17,827 nt of DNA. Source: DASUZD01 sp036377055 (GTDB lineage: Bacteria > Actinomycetota > Thermoleophilia > Gaiellales > Gaiellaceae). A model generated the notes under the pieces. The model was not told the DNA's origin. It was given only the letters and a program-made list of their open reading frames with translations, and did no database searches. The position numbers and the translations under genes were made by a program. Below are positions 7,632 to 14,527 of the stretch, one piece after another. Position 1 is the first letter of the stretch; each line of letters opens with the position of its first letter. The DNA is taken from positions 1 to 17,827 of the forward strand of contig DASUZD010000343.1 in the NCBI GenBank assembly GCA_036377055.1. The letters run 5' to 3'.

Positions 7632-8557
7632 CAGACCTTCTGGATCGCAGCGCGCCCGAGCAGCCCGCTCGGCCGGACGAGGATGACCGCGATCAGCACC
7701 GCGAAGACGTAGAGGTTCTGGAAGGTCGAGCCCTGCGGCAGGTACCCGGTCGCGTACGACTCGAGCAACCCGACGACGAGGCCGCCCAGCATCGCTCCCG
7801 GGATGCTCCCGATGCCGCCGATGACGGCGGCCGTGAAGCCTTTCAGGCCGGCGATGAAGCCCATGTAGTGGTAGATCTGGCCGAAGACGAGGCCGAACAT
7901 CACGCCCGCGGCGCCGGCGAGCGCGGAGCCGAGGAAGAACGTGACCGAGATGACGCGGTCGACGTCGATCCCCATCATCGCCGCGGCCTCGCGGTCGAAA
8001 GACGTCGCGCGCATCGCCTTCCCGACCGTCGTCCGCGCGACGATGAGCGTCAGGACGACCATGAGCGCGATCGCGCCGCACACGGTCAGGATCTGCGGCG
8101 TCGCGTAGTAGACCTGCCCGACATGGCGCGTCCGCGAGCCGATCAGGTCGAAGCTGTCGTAGTCGCGGAAGGCCGCGCCGAAGAGGAGCAGCGCGCTGTT
8201 CTGGAGGAAGAACGAGACGCCGAGCGCGCTGATCAGCGGCGCGATCCGCGGCGCGTTCCGGAGCGGCCGGTATGCGAAGCGCTCGATCACGACGCCGAGG
8301 ACGCCGCAGCCGACCATCGCCGCGAGGAACATCAGCACCGTCACGATCCACGCGCCGACGTCGGGGCTGATCGGCCCGCCGAGGCCGTGCAGGGCGAACC
8401 AGCCGATGAACGCGCCGATCATGTAGACGTCGCCGTGGGCGAAGTTCAGGAGCTTCAGAATCCCGTAGACCATCGAGTAGCCGAGCGCGATCAGCGCATA
8501 GAGGCTCCCGAGCGTCAGGCCGCTGACCGTGAGGTCGAAGAAGAGACTCCAATTCAC
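7631..8557 (-). CDS. livH: Branched-chain-type ABC transporter permease LivH
   Basis: A 308-residue integral membrane permease with about eight hydrophobic segments. Family hallmarks are GLTLGSLYALIALGYSMVYG at about 13-32, LNFAHGDVYMIGAF (the LivH 'NFAHG' motif), VIERFAYRPLR, APLISALGVS, ATSFDREAAAMMGIDVDRVI (the coupling-helix region) and the end RPSGLLGR. The length is typical (290-310). The start is a GTG at 8555-8557; ATG triplets just upstream are out of frame or run into a stop. No strong Shine-Dalgarno is visible. It is separated from the binding-protein gene by 75 bases that contain a strong hairpin, and it overlaps LivM by one base. Confidence 0.96.
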   Translation of the reverse strand: MNWSLFFDLTVSGLTLGSLYALIALGYSMVYGILKLLNFAHGDVYMIGAFIGWFALHGLGGPISPDVGAWIVTVLMFLAAMVGCGVLGVVIERFAYRPLRNAPRIAPLISALGVSFFLQNSALLLFGAAFRDYDSFDLIGSRTRHVGQVYYATPQILTVCGAIALMVVLTLIVARTTVGKAMRATSFDREAAAMMGIDVDRVISVTFFLGSALAGAAGVMFGLVFGQIYHYMGFIAGLKGFTAAVIGGIGSIPGAMLGGLVVGLLESYATGYLPQGSTFQNLYVFAVLIAVILVRPSGLLGRAAIQKV

Positions 8558-8579
8558 GGCGCGTGGAACATCTCATAGT

Positions 8580-8613
8580 GCGGCGCGGCCCACCACCTGG
8601 TGGACCGCGCCGC
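8580..8613 (-). terminator. Strong GC-rich stem-loop between the binding-protein gene and livH
   Basis: The two 16-base arms (8580-8595 and 8598-8613) are complementary except for one position, with a 2-base centre, so the RNA would fold into a very stable hairpin. No run of T follows it in the transcribed direction, so it is not a classic intrinsic terminator. Its place, just after the stop of the binding-protein gene and before livH, is where ABC operons often carry a stem that stabilises the upstream message or causes partial termination, giving more binding protein than permease. The structure is seen directly; the role is inferred. Confidence 0.65.
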
Positions 8614-8632
8614 TATCGATCGAGAGCGGCTG

Positions 8633-9787
8633 CTACGCGATGCGAGCGAACTTGCCGTTCTTCGACTGGTAGATACCGAACACGCCGCCGCGGATGTCCC
8701 CGCCCTTCGTGAACCGCACGGGGAGGCCGAGCAGCGTCTTCTTGATGTTCGTCTTGGCGATCTGCTTGCGCACCTCGGCGCGAGTCGCCTTGCCGTCCTT
8801 GCAGGCCCGGTCGATCGCGCCGCCGATCACCTGCGCCGCGACGTAGCTCGGAGCGCCGAAGAAGTCGGTGTCCCCGCCGTGCGCCTGCGAATACGCCTTG
8901 ATCGTCCCGTCAGTCGGCTGCACCGGGAAGAACGAGGCGTAGACGCCCGACAGGCTCTCGAACTCCGGCGCGAAGAGGCCGTCGGAGCCCATCAGCCTGA
9001 TGCTCGACTTGCCGGCCTGTCGCATCTGCTGGCCGAACGCCTGCGCCTTCGGCGCGAGCTGCCAGGGGATGTAGACGAGCTGGGTGTCGCGCGGGATCTT
9101 CGCGATCAGCGCCGAGAAGTCGGACTGCTGCTGGCTGACGCCGTCCCGCGTGGTGGTCACGCCGGCGGCCTTCAGCTGCGCCTCGACCTCGTCGGAGAGG
9201 CCGGTCGAATAGGCCTCCTGGTCGTCGATGATGTAGACGCGCTTGAACTTCAGGTTGTTGACGATGAAGCGCGAGACGCTCTTCGACTGCTGCGCGTCAG
9301 GCGGCACCGTCCGGAAGAAGTAACCGGTGCGCGTGCCGTCCGTCGTCAGCGTCGTGTTCGTCGCCGAGCCCGAGATGAAGCCGAGCCCGCCGCCCTTCAG
9401 CGTCGACGTCGTCCCCTTGACCTCGTTCGAGCCCGCGGGGCCGACGACGCCGAGGACCTTGCCGTTGCCCTTGAGGGCCTGGGCGCCCTTCAGCGCCTCC
9501 GCGTTGCCGTTCGGGCCGCCGAGCTGCGTGTCCTCCTTGACGACCGCGAACTTCGTCTTGTGTGTCCGGTTGTACCGGCTCACGTAGAAGTCGACCCACT
9601 TGACCTGGAGGCCGCCGATCGACGCGGCGGGGCCGGTGATCGGAGCCAGAAGCCCGATCGTCCGCGTCTTCCCACACGTGATGAGCGCGCTGCCCGCCGC
9701 TTTGGGCGACTGCGTGCTCGCGCCGCCCGTACCGGCCGCCGCGAACGCGAGCACGGCGGCGAGCAGAGCGAGAAACACCTTCTTCAT
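8633..9787 (-). CDS. Secreted ABC transporter substrate-binding protein, branched-chain amino acid type (Peripla_BP_6, LivK-like)
   Basis: A 384-residue exported ligand-binding protein that delivers substrate to LivHMGF. The N-terminus is a signal peptide (MKK, then a hydrophobic core at about 4-18 ending in AAAGTGGAS). There is no lipobox cysteine beside the core, so release by signal peptidase I is expected rather than lipid anchoring. The mature part shows the type I fold: TIGLLAPITGPAASIGG, VVKEDTQLGGPNGNAEALKGAQAL, VLGVVGPAGSNEVKGTTSTL and FKRVYIIDDQEAYSTGLSDE. The only two cysteines, Cys38 and about Cys329, could form a disulfide. The ATG at 9785-9787 has a good ribosome-binding site 6 bases upstream (AAGGGGG). 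It is the first gene of the minus-strand run. The ligand cannot be read from the sequence. Confidence 0.93.
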   Translation of the reverse strand: MKKVFLALLAAVLAFAAAGTGGASTQSPKAAGSALITCGKTRTIGLLAPITGPAASIGGLQVKWVDFYVSRYNRTHKTKFAVVKEDTQLGGPNGNAEALKGAQALKGNGKVLGVVGPAGSNEVKGTTSTLKGGGLGFISGSATNTTLTTDGTRTGYFFRTVPPDAQQSKSVSRFIVNNLKFKRVYIIDDQEAYSTGLSDEVEAQLKAAGVTTTRDGVSQQQSDFSALIAKIPRDTQLVYIPWQLAPKAQAFGQQMRQAGKSSIRLMGSDGLFAPEFESLSGVYASFFPVQPTDGTIKAYSQAHGGDTDFFGAPSYVAAQVIGGAIDRACKDGKATRAEVRKQIAKTNIKKTLLGLPVRFTKGGDIRGGVFGIYQSKNGKFARIA

Positions 9788-9793
9788 GCAATT

Positions 9794-9800
9794 CCCCCTT
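9794..9800 (-). promoter_or_regulatory. Ribosome-binding site of the substrate-binding protein gene
   Basis: On the minus strand the bases read AAGGGGG, 6 bases before the ATG at 9785-9787. This supports that start over any alternative. Confidence 0.6.
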
Positions 9801-9851
9801 CGTGGTTGCGACCTATTAGGACGCTTCTCGGCCGCTTTGGTTTGTCTCCCG

Positions 9852-9891
9852 TTAGCTCCCCCGGTCGCGTCACGAGCGCTAACTTAGCTCC
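9852..9891. repeat. Direct repeat TTAGCTCC, two copies 32 bases apart, with an inverted partial copy
   Basis: TTAGCTCC occurs at 9852-9859 and again at 9884-9891, about three helical turns apart. GTTAGC (9851-9856) also has an inverted match GCTAAC at 9878-9883. The second copy overlaps the candidate -10 box of the minus-strand promoter. This could be an operator for a regulator not encoded in the window, or chance. Confidence 0.35.
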
Positions 9892-9909
9892 GTCTCGACC
9901 GCGGTACAA
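9881..9909 (-). promoter_or_regulatory. Candidate sigma-70-type promoter for the transporter/hydroxylase run
   Basis: On the minus strand TTGTAC (9904-9909) and TAAGTT (9881-9886) stand 17 bases apart, the ideal spacing. Each matches the consensus at only three of six positions, although TAAGTT fits the TAnnnT form common in actinobacteria. It would give a leader of roughly 85-90 bases before the binding-protein ATG. This is a weak match and untested. Confidence 0.3.
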
Positions 9910-9918
9910 CGCTTGGAG

Positions 9919-9924
9919 TAGGCT
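9919..9924 (+). promoter_or_regulatory. Candidate -10 element (TAGGCT) of the bicupin gene
   Basis: TAGGCT, of the TAnnnT form, lies 9 bases before the GTG start at 9934, with no Shine-Dalgarno between them. Leaderless transcripts in actinobacteria often look like this. No convincing -35 box is seen. Confidence 0.25.
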
Positions 9925-9933
9925 CCGCGCCTC

Positions 9934-10656
9934 GTGGACTACCTGATCCAGCCCGACGAACGGGGCGAGGCGGCCGCCGTCACGCGCCTCTTCGACTCCG
10001 ATAGAGGATGCGAGACCTTCGTGCAGCGCGTGTTGCGCTTCGGCACCGGCGTCTCCGACGAGCAATCTTCGGGCGAGGCGGACGAGGTGCTCTTCGTGCT
10101 CGAGGGCGAGGGCGAGCTCGTCGCGGGCGAGTCGCGCAGCCGCCTCGCGCCCGGGGTCGGCGTGTTCCTCCCCGCGGGCGCGTCATGGCGCGTCTCGAAT
10201 GAAGGAGACGCGCCGCTCGAGATCCTCTCGGTGCTCGTCCCCGACCCGGCGCCGTCGCACGACCACCGCCGCCCGTGCGCGATCGACGTCGTCGAAGCGG
10301 AGCTCGCTGGCGCGACGGCGTCCCGGCGGTTCCAGCTCGGCGCGACGCCCGAGGTCGGCTGCGAGTCGGCGACGCAGTTCCTCGGCTACATCCCGCCCGG
10401 CCGCGCGCCCGACCACTACCACCGCTACGGCGAGGTCGTCTACGTCCTCGGGGGCCAGGGCGTCCTCCACATCGAGGGCCAGGAGTCCGAGCCGATCGGC
10501 GAGGGCTCGTGCGTCCACCTCCCGGCCCGGACCGTGCACTGCCTGGAGAACACGGCCTCCGAGGACATGACCGTCCTAGGCGTGTTCCGCCCGGCAGGCT
10601 CACCGGCGGAGGCGTACTACCCCGACGGCCGCCTAGCGACCCCAGCGGAACACTAG
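9934..10656 (+). CDS. Two-domain cupin protein (bicupin) with one intact metal site
   Basis: A 240-residue cytoplasmic protein made of two cupin barrels. The second (about 140-225) carries a full set of metal ligands: HYHRYGE gives His161, His163 and Glu167, and His202 lies in LPARTVHCLEN, matching the two classic cupin motifs. The first barrel (about 30-105) keeps the fold pattern (EVLFVLEGEGELVAG, then GVGVFLPAGASW) but has no histidines at the ligand positions, so it is probably non-metal and structural. Bicupins of this type include dioxygenases, isomerases and sugar-binding regulators, so the reaction is not assignable. It starts with GTG and reads away from the transporter run, across a 146-base shared control region. 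Its TAG overlaps the TAG of the next gene on the other strand. Confidence 0.88.
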   Translation: MDYLIQPDERGEAAAVTRLFDSDRGCETFVQRVLRFGTGVSDEQSSGEADEVLFVLEGEGELVAGESRSRLAPGVGVFLPAGASWRVSNEGDAPLEILSVLVPDPAPSHDHRRPCAIDVVEAELAGATASRRFQLGATPEVGCESATQFLGYIPPGRAPDHYHRYGEVVYVLGGQGVLHIEGQESEPIGEGSCVHLPARTVHCLENTASEDMTVLGVFRPAGSPAEAYYPDGRLATPAEH

Positions 10657-11096
10657 GCGCCGGCCTCGAGGCGCTCCTTCAGCCGGGCCTGATCTTTTGG
10701 GACCTGTTTCGCCGCGTCCCGCCTCGCGAGCGGCGCGATCAGCTTCCCGAGGCCGTGGCCTTCGAAGTCGAGCTCGAGCGTCACGCGCGAGCGCGCGCCG
10801 CCGTCGAGCGGCTCGACCCGCACCGTGCCGAACGGCCGGACGGGCCCGTTCACGACGCGGAACGAGACCTTGTGCGGCGGATCGTGCTCGGTCAGCTCGT
10901 AGGTGAACTCGCGCGGTCCGCCGGGCACGCGGCGCATCTCGGTGGCGCGTGTCCCAGCGCGCGTCGGACCCTCCGTGACCGTCTTCACCTCGACGATCTG
11001 GCTCTGCCACTCGTGATGGCGGTCGAGCTGGTCGAGGTAGCGAAAGACGTCGTCGGGCGAGCGGGCGATCTCGACGGTGTCGACGATCGGGGCCAA
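10653..11096 (-). CDS. SRPBCC (START/polyketide-cyclase-like) family protein, 147 aa
   Basis: A small soluble protein of the SRPBCC ligand-binding fold, of the 'polyketide cyclase/dehydrase' type. The pattern is typical: VDTVEIARSPDDVFRYLDQL at about 5-24, a WQSQI segment, RRVPGGPREFTYELTEHDPP, FRVVNGPVRPFGTVRVEPL, TRV-L-LDFEGHG, and a C-terminal helix ending in LKERLEAG. Such proteins bind lipids or small hydrophobic ligands; the ligand here is unknown. The start is a TTG at 11094-11096, chosen because a near-perfect AGGAGG lies 7 bases upstream. It converges with the bicupin gene so closely that the two TAG stops share bases (CTAG at 10653-10656). Confidence 0.85.
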   Translation of the reverse strand: MAPIVDTVEIARSPDDVFRYLDQLDRHHEWQSQIVEVKTVTEGPTRAGTRATEMRRVPGGPREFTYELTEHDPPHKVSFRVVNGPVRPFGTVRVEPLDGGARSRVTLELDFEGHGLGKLIAPLARRDAAKQVPKDQARLKERLEAGA

Positions 11097-11103
11097 ATCT
11101 CCA

Positions 11104-11109
11104 CCTCCT
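11104..11109 (-). promoter_or_regulatory. Strong Shine-Dalgarno (AGGAGG) that decides a TTG start
   Basis: AGGAGG on the minus strand, 7 bases before the TTG at 11094-11096. It is the best ribosome-binding site seen in the window, and it supports the TTG as the real start of the SRPBCC gene. Confidence 0.7.
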
Positions 11110-11143
11110 CGATGATTCGCGGAACCTCGACAAGATAAGCGTC

Positions 11144-11752
11144 GTGAAGAGGGCCGTCATCCTCGTCGCGGCCGCCGCGCTGCTGTCCCCCGCGGCGGCT
11201 CGCGCGGACGGCGATCCGGCCAGCGACGTTCTGCTCAGCCAGAACGTGTTCGTCACCTACACGGTCAAGGTGCCCAAGGCGCAGTCCGACGAGCTGAACG
11301 CGCTCGTCGCGGCGGCGAAGAACGTTGGATTCGGCGTGAAGGTGGCGCTGATCGCGACTCCGGCCGACCTCGGCGCCGTGCCGAGCCTCTTCGGCAAGCC
11401 GAAGCGGTACGCGGAGTTCCTCGGGCGCGAGATCGTCTTCGTGTACCCCGGTCGGCTGCTCGTCGTGATGCCGGGCGGCTACGGCGTCTCGCGTCGGGGC
11501 GCGCTCGTCCCGCGCGAGCAGACCGCGCTCGACGCGCTCCCGCGACCGGGATCCGACGGCTCGTCGCTGGTACGCGCCGCGGACCAGGCGATCCGGCGCC
11601 TCGCGGAGCTGGACGGCGTTCAGATCCCCGCCGAGGCGCCGAAGCCGAGCGGCCACTCGACGCACGACCGCCTCGAGATCCTCGGCATCGCGCTCTCGGT
11701 GCTAGTGATCGTCGCGCTCTTCGCGATCCCGCGCCGACGCCGCCGCGGCTGA
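11144..11752 (+). CDS. Exported hypothetical protein with C-terminal membrane anchor (202 aa)
   Basis: I do not recognise a named family. A signal peptide covers about 1-21 (MKRAVILVAAAALLSPAAARA, likely cut after ARA). A globular extracytoplasmic domain spans about 22-165. A single transmembrane helix lies at about 178-196 (ILGIALSVLVIVALFAIP), and the final RRRRRG is a stop-transfer tail, so the domain faces outside. Parts of the domain (FVTYTVKVPKAQSDELNALV, then a central EIVFVYPGRLLVVMPGGYGV) loosely recall TPM-domain proteins, which are also exported and C-terminally anchored; this is a weak resemblance. The GTG start at 11144 lies 47 bases from the divergent SRPBCC start, without a clear Shine-Dalgarno. 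Its last 51 bases overlap the end of the NTPase gene on the other strand. Confidence 0.75.
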   Translation: MKRAVILVAAAALLSPAAARADGDPASDVLLSQNVFVTYTVKVPKAQSDELNALVAAAKNVGFGVKVALIATPADLGAVPSLFGKPKRYAEFLGREIVFVYPGRLLVVMPGGYGVSRRGALVPREQTALDALPRPGSDGSSLVRAADQAIRRLAELDGVQIPAEAPKPSGHSTHDRLEILGIALSVLVIVALFAIPRRRRRG

Positions 11753-14527
11753 GGCGGCCGAGCCTGCCGCGGCCGCGTCATCGCCGTCGACCGCGTGCCT
11801 CGACGTGTCGCGAAGGATCATCTGGGAGATCTGCGTCGCGAGCGCGAGGCGCGAGCCCGGCTTCAGATCCTCGGCCGCCAGCACGTCCGGCTCCTCCGCT
11901 TTCTTCTCCGCGCCCGGCGGTGCACCTTCGGCCGGTCTGGCGATAGACGCGAAGGCGACGAGCATCCGATCTTTCTCGACCATCCCGACGTCGCGCAGGC
12001 AGTCCTCGGCCGAAGGAGTCGCGTGTGCGCACTCGAGCACCTTGCCAACGAGGTCCGGCCAGCACGAGCAGAAGACGAGCCACTTGACGAGCTTGCGCTG
12101 ATCCTGGGGCGTTCCGACGACCTCAGGCCGCTGGAGCAGAATCTTGACCAGTCGGTGGACGTTCAAGAGCCGCTTGAGCTCGCGCGGGTTCTCCGGCAGG
12201 TAACGCTCGAACGAGAGGAAGGCCTTGAGCTCATGCGGTGTATCGGCGACCTCCTTCACAACTTGCGTCACGGGTTCCCGCAGGACGCCGACGTCGACCT
12301 GGAGCGCGCCGTCCGGGCTGCCGGCCGGGGCGGGCGCAACGCGGTCGCCGTCGGTGGTGCCGCGTCCCCCGTCGTCGGCGTCGTCGTCTCCCTCCGACGT
12401 CTCGGGAGCTCGCGCGGTGGGACTGAAGAGGTCGTTGATCAGGTTTGTCTTCGGCGTCGTCCGCGTGAGCGGCGAGAGGTCGTCCATGGCGCCTTCGGGC
12501 AGGTGAAAGTCCAGCTGGATGATCTTCTCGAGATACCTGTCGGCGAAGTGCGGGGGGAGCTTCCTGTCGTCGCCGCTCTTCCGGTAATGGCTCTCGATTG
12601 CGCGGTGGATCATCTCGGTGTCGATGCCGAGAAAGACGTAGAAGTCGCTCGCCCCCAGGATCAGGTTGACTGCCTGGAGGATGTCCATGACCTTCTCCTC
12701 GGAGCAGCGGTCGAGGTCGTCGATGAAGATCACGACGCGCGGCGGCGCACCTTCGCTCGTCTTGTCGCGGTAGGGAGGAGCGACCAGCCTGCGCACCCCC
12801 GGAACTCGAACGAGCGTCCTGCGTACGAGGCTCGGGCGATTGCGCCGCATCCGCTCGCGGATGAAGCGGACGTCGGCGAGGACGCGGTGCTGATACCCCA
12901 TCTGCTCGCGGTAGTCGGGCAGCCGCACGTACTCGAGCACGCGGTCGCTCACCGGGCGAATGACTCGGTGGACGCGGGCGGCGACGAGCCAGAGCGCGAC
13001 GCCGAAGGCAACTCCGGCCGGAAGCGTCAACTTCGGAATCGGCCCCAGCGACGGCAGCTTCTTCGCGAGCTCGGTGTTGGCCCAGCTCGTAGCGTCGTGC
13101 GACCCCGTCAGTAAGAGGACGGCGAGGAGCAACGCCGCTATAACCGTGGGCAGAACGAGGTCGATCAGCAGGTCGGCGCGACGGTTCCGCCACGCGTAAG
13201 CGACCGGGATCCAGAGGCGCGACCGGAGCGGCAGCGACCGCTCGATGGCAGCGGTGATCTCGCTCGCGAGCCCGGCCCAGATCTGCGTCGCGTCCTCGAA
13301 GCGCCAGGCGTTGAAACGCACCGAGACGACGTTCCGGCGCGCCATCTTCTCCATGTGCGGGCGTAGGCGACCGCGCCCGGCCAGAACGGCCGCGTGGTCG
13401 GCGAGCTCCCTCGCATCGAGCGAGCCACTCTCACCACGCCTGACCTCGAATCGCTTGAGATACTCGTCGTAGGCCCCGAGTAAGAGCGCCCGAGAGCCCA
13501 ACACCGACGCCCCTGCGTCGGGTGACCGAACGAGCCGGTACGCGAGCCTCTTGGGAATCGACGGACGGAAGTAACGCTGGTTCTCTGCGGCCCACGTGAC
13601 GAGGGAAGCCTCGATGAACTGCATGAAGGACGACTTGCCCTTTCCCCATGGCCCGTGGATCCCCACGGTTAGCGGCTGGGTTCCAGGCAAGAGGATCAAA
13701 CGGGCGAGCCCCTCGGCGAAGGGAGCGAATCCGAGCAGATCGCGCTCGGCGGGTCGGTCCCCGTGCAGGGCAGACAGGCCGAACGCGAATACCTCACGCG
13801 AGGGCCCCGGAACCGGCAGGAACGGGAGAAAGAGGAGGTGGGGATCGTCCGCAGCCGCACCGACGAGGTCGATCGAGGGCGCAGGCGTCATGACGACGCC
13901 TACGCGCTCGGGCAGCTTGGCGAACAGGCTCGGTAAGTAGTTCACCGACCCGTCGTCGTAACGGAAGCGACCGCCGACGTCGGCCTCGGCGAAGACGACC
14001 AAGCGGTGTCCGAGGGGCAAGACCGCCTCGTCCGCAAGGGCTCGGAAGAGGAGCTCGAGCTCGAAGGGATCGATCGTGCCCGTGCCGTGCCAGAGCGCGC
14101 TCGTCTGCGGGATCTCCTTCCGAAGACGGTCGATGAGGAATGCGACGAGGCGGTCCCATCCGCGCTCGAAGTGCTCGGGCAGGATGTCCCCTCGAATCGG
14201 CTCTCCACGGTGCCAGGCGTCGAGGTCTCGCAGGAGGGCGGAGAACAGCGTCCCGACGACTGGACCGGTCTGGAGCCGGTACCGCGCCGTCAGGCAATCG
14301 TTCCACGTGTCTCTGAAACAGAGCGCCTGAAGAGGCTGAAGGCTGTCGGCGCGATCGACGAAGACTGCGAATCCGCGCTCTCGCACTCCGTCGGCGCCCG
14401 GCGTGCCTTTCTCGCGGTTCTGGAGGATCCGTAGGAAGGCGCTTTCGTACGGTTGGAGCGGCGGCGGGCGAAGCGGCTGTACGACCGATCCTTTCGCGGC
14501 CCCCCGCGATTCCACTCGTGCCGACAC
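11702..14527 (-). CDS. KAP-family membrane-associated P-loop NTPase with long N-terminal domain (about 941 aa)
   Basis: The KAP core begins near residue 275 (DRPAERDLLGFAPFAEGLAR). Walker A is GPWGKGKS at 292-299 and the family motif NAWRFEDATQIWAGL is at about 405-419. Two transmembrane helices (about 453-474 and 500-520) are inserted between the Walker motifs, and Walker B is VVIFIDDLDRC with Asp603/Asp604. Two helices inside the NTPase domain is the defining KAP layout. An acidic linker follows (about 706-740, EGDDDADDGG), then a helical segment (PENPRELKRLLNVHRLVK) and an Ala-rich tail. The first 270 residues are unassigned. KAP proteins include the phage-exclusion protein PifA and animal Kidins220, so a defence or membrane-signalling role is possible but unproven. 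I chose GTG 14525-14527 because AAGGA lies 9 bases upstream; GTG 14624-14626 is an alternative. No partner gene is adjacent on the same strand. Confidence 0.88.
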   Translation of the reverse strand: MSARVESRGAAKGSVVQPLRPPPLQPYESAFLRILQNREKGTPGADGVRERGFAVFVDRADSLQPLQALCFRDTWNDCLTARYRLQTGPVVGTLFSALLRDLDAWHRGEPIRGDILPEHFERGWDRLVAFLIDRLRKEIPQTSALWHGTGTIDPFELELLFRALADEAVLPLGHRLVVFAEADVGGRFRYDDGSVNYLPSLFAKLPERVGVVMTPAPSIDLVGAAADDPHLLFLPFLPVPGPSREVFAFGLSALHGDRPAERDLLGFAPFAEGLARLILLPGTQPLTVGIHGPWGKGKSSFMQFIEASLVTWAAENQRYFRPSIPKRLAYRLVRSPDAGASVLGSRALLLGAYDEYLKRFEVRRGESGSLDARELADHAAVLAGRGRLRPHMEKMARRNVVSVRFNAWRFEDATQIWAGLASEITAAIERSLPLRSRLWIPVAYAWRNRRADLLIDLVLPTVIAALLLAVLLLTGSHDATSWANTELAKKLPSLGPIPKLTLPAGVAFGVALWLVAARVHRVIRPVSDRVLEYVRLPDYREQMGYQHRVLADVRFIRERMRRNRPSLVRRTLVRVPGVRRLVAPPYRDKTSEGAPPRVVIFIDDLDRCSEEKVMDILQAVNLILGASDFYVFLGIDTEMIHRAIESHYRKSGDDRKLPPHFADRYLEKIIQLDFHLPEGAMDDLSPLTRTTPKTNLINDLFSPTARAPETSEGDDDADDGGRGTTDGDRVAPAPAGSPDGALQVDVGVLREPVTQVVKEVADTPHELKAFLSFERYLPENPRELKRLLNVHRLVKILLQRPEVVGTPQDQRKLVKWLVFCSCWPDLVGKVLECAHATPSAEDCLRDVGMVEKDRMLVAFASIARPAEGAPPGAEKKAEEPDVLAAEDLKPGSRLALATQISQMILRDTSRHAVDGDDAAAAGSAASAAAASARDREERDDH

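Noticed and set aside
7632..8576. Extension of LivM into a fusion reaching 8576
   Set aside because: This part is the wrong frame of LivH. LivH is intact in its own frame and LivM has a coupled ATG at 7629-7631.
9665..9676. Cys38 of the binding protein as a lipobox
   Set aside because: The context LITC has Thr at -1 and lies about 20 residues past the hydrophobic core, so lipid modification is unlikely.
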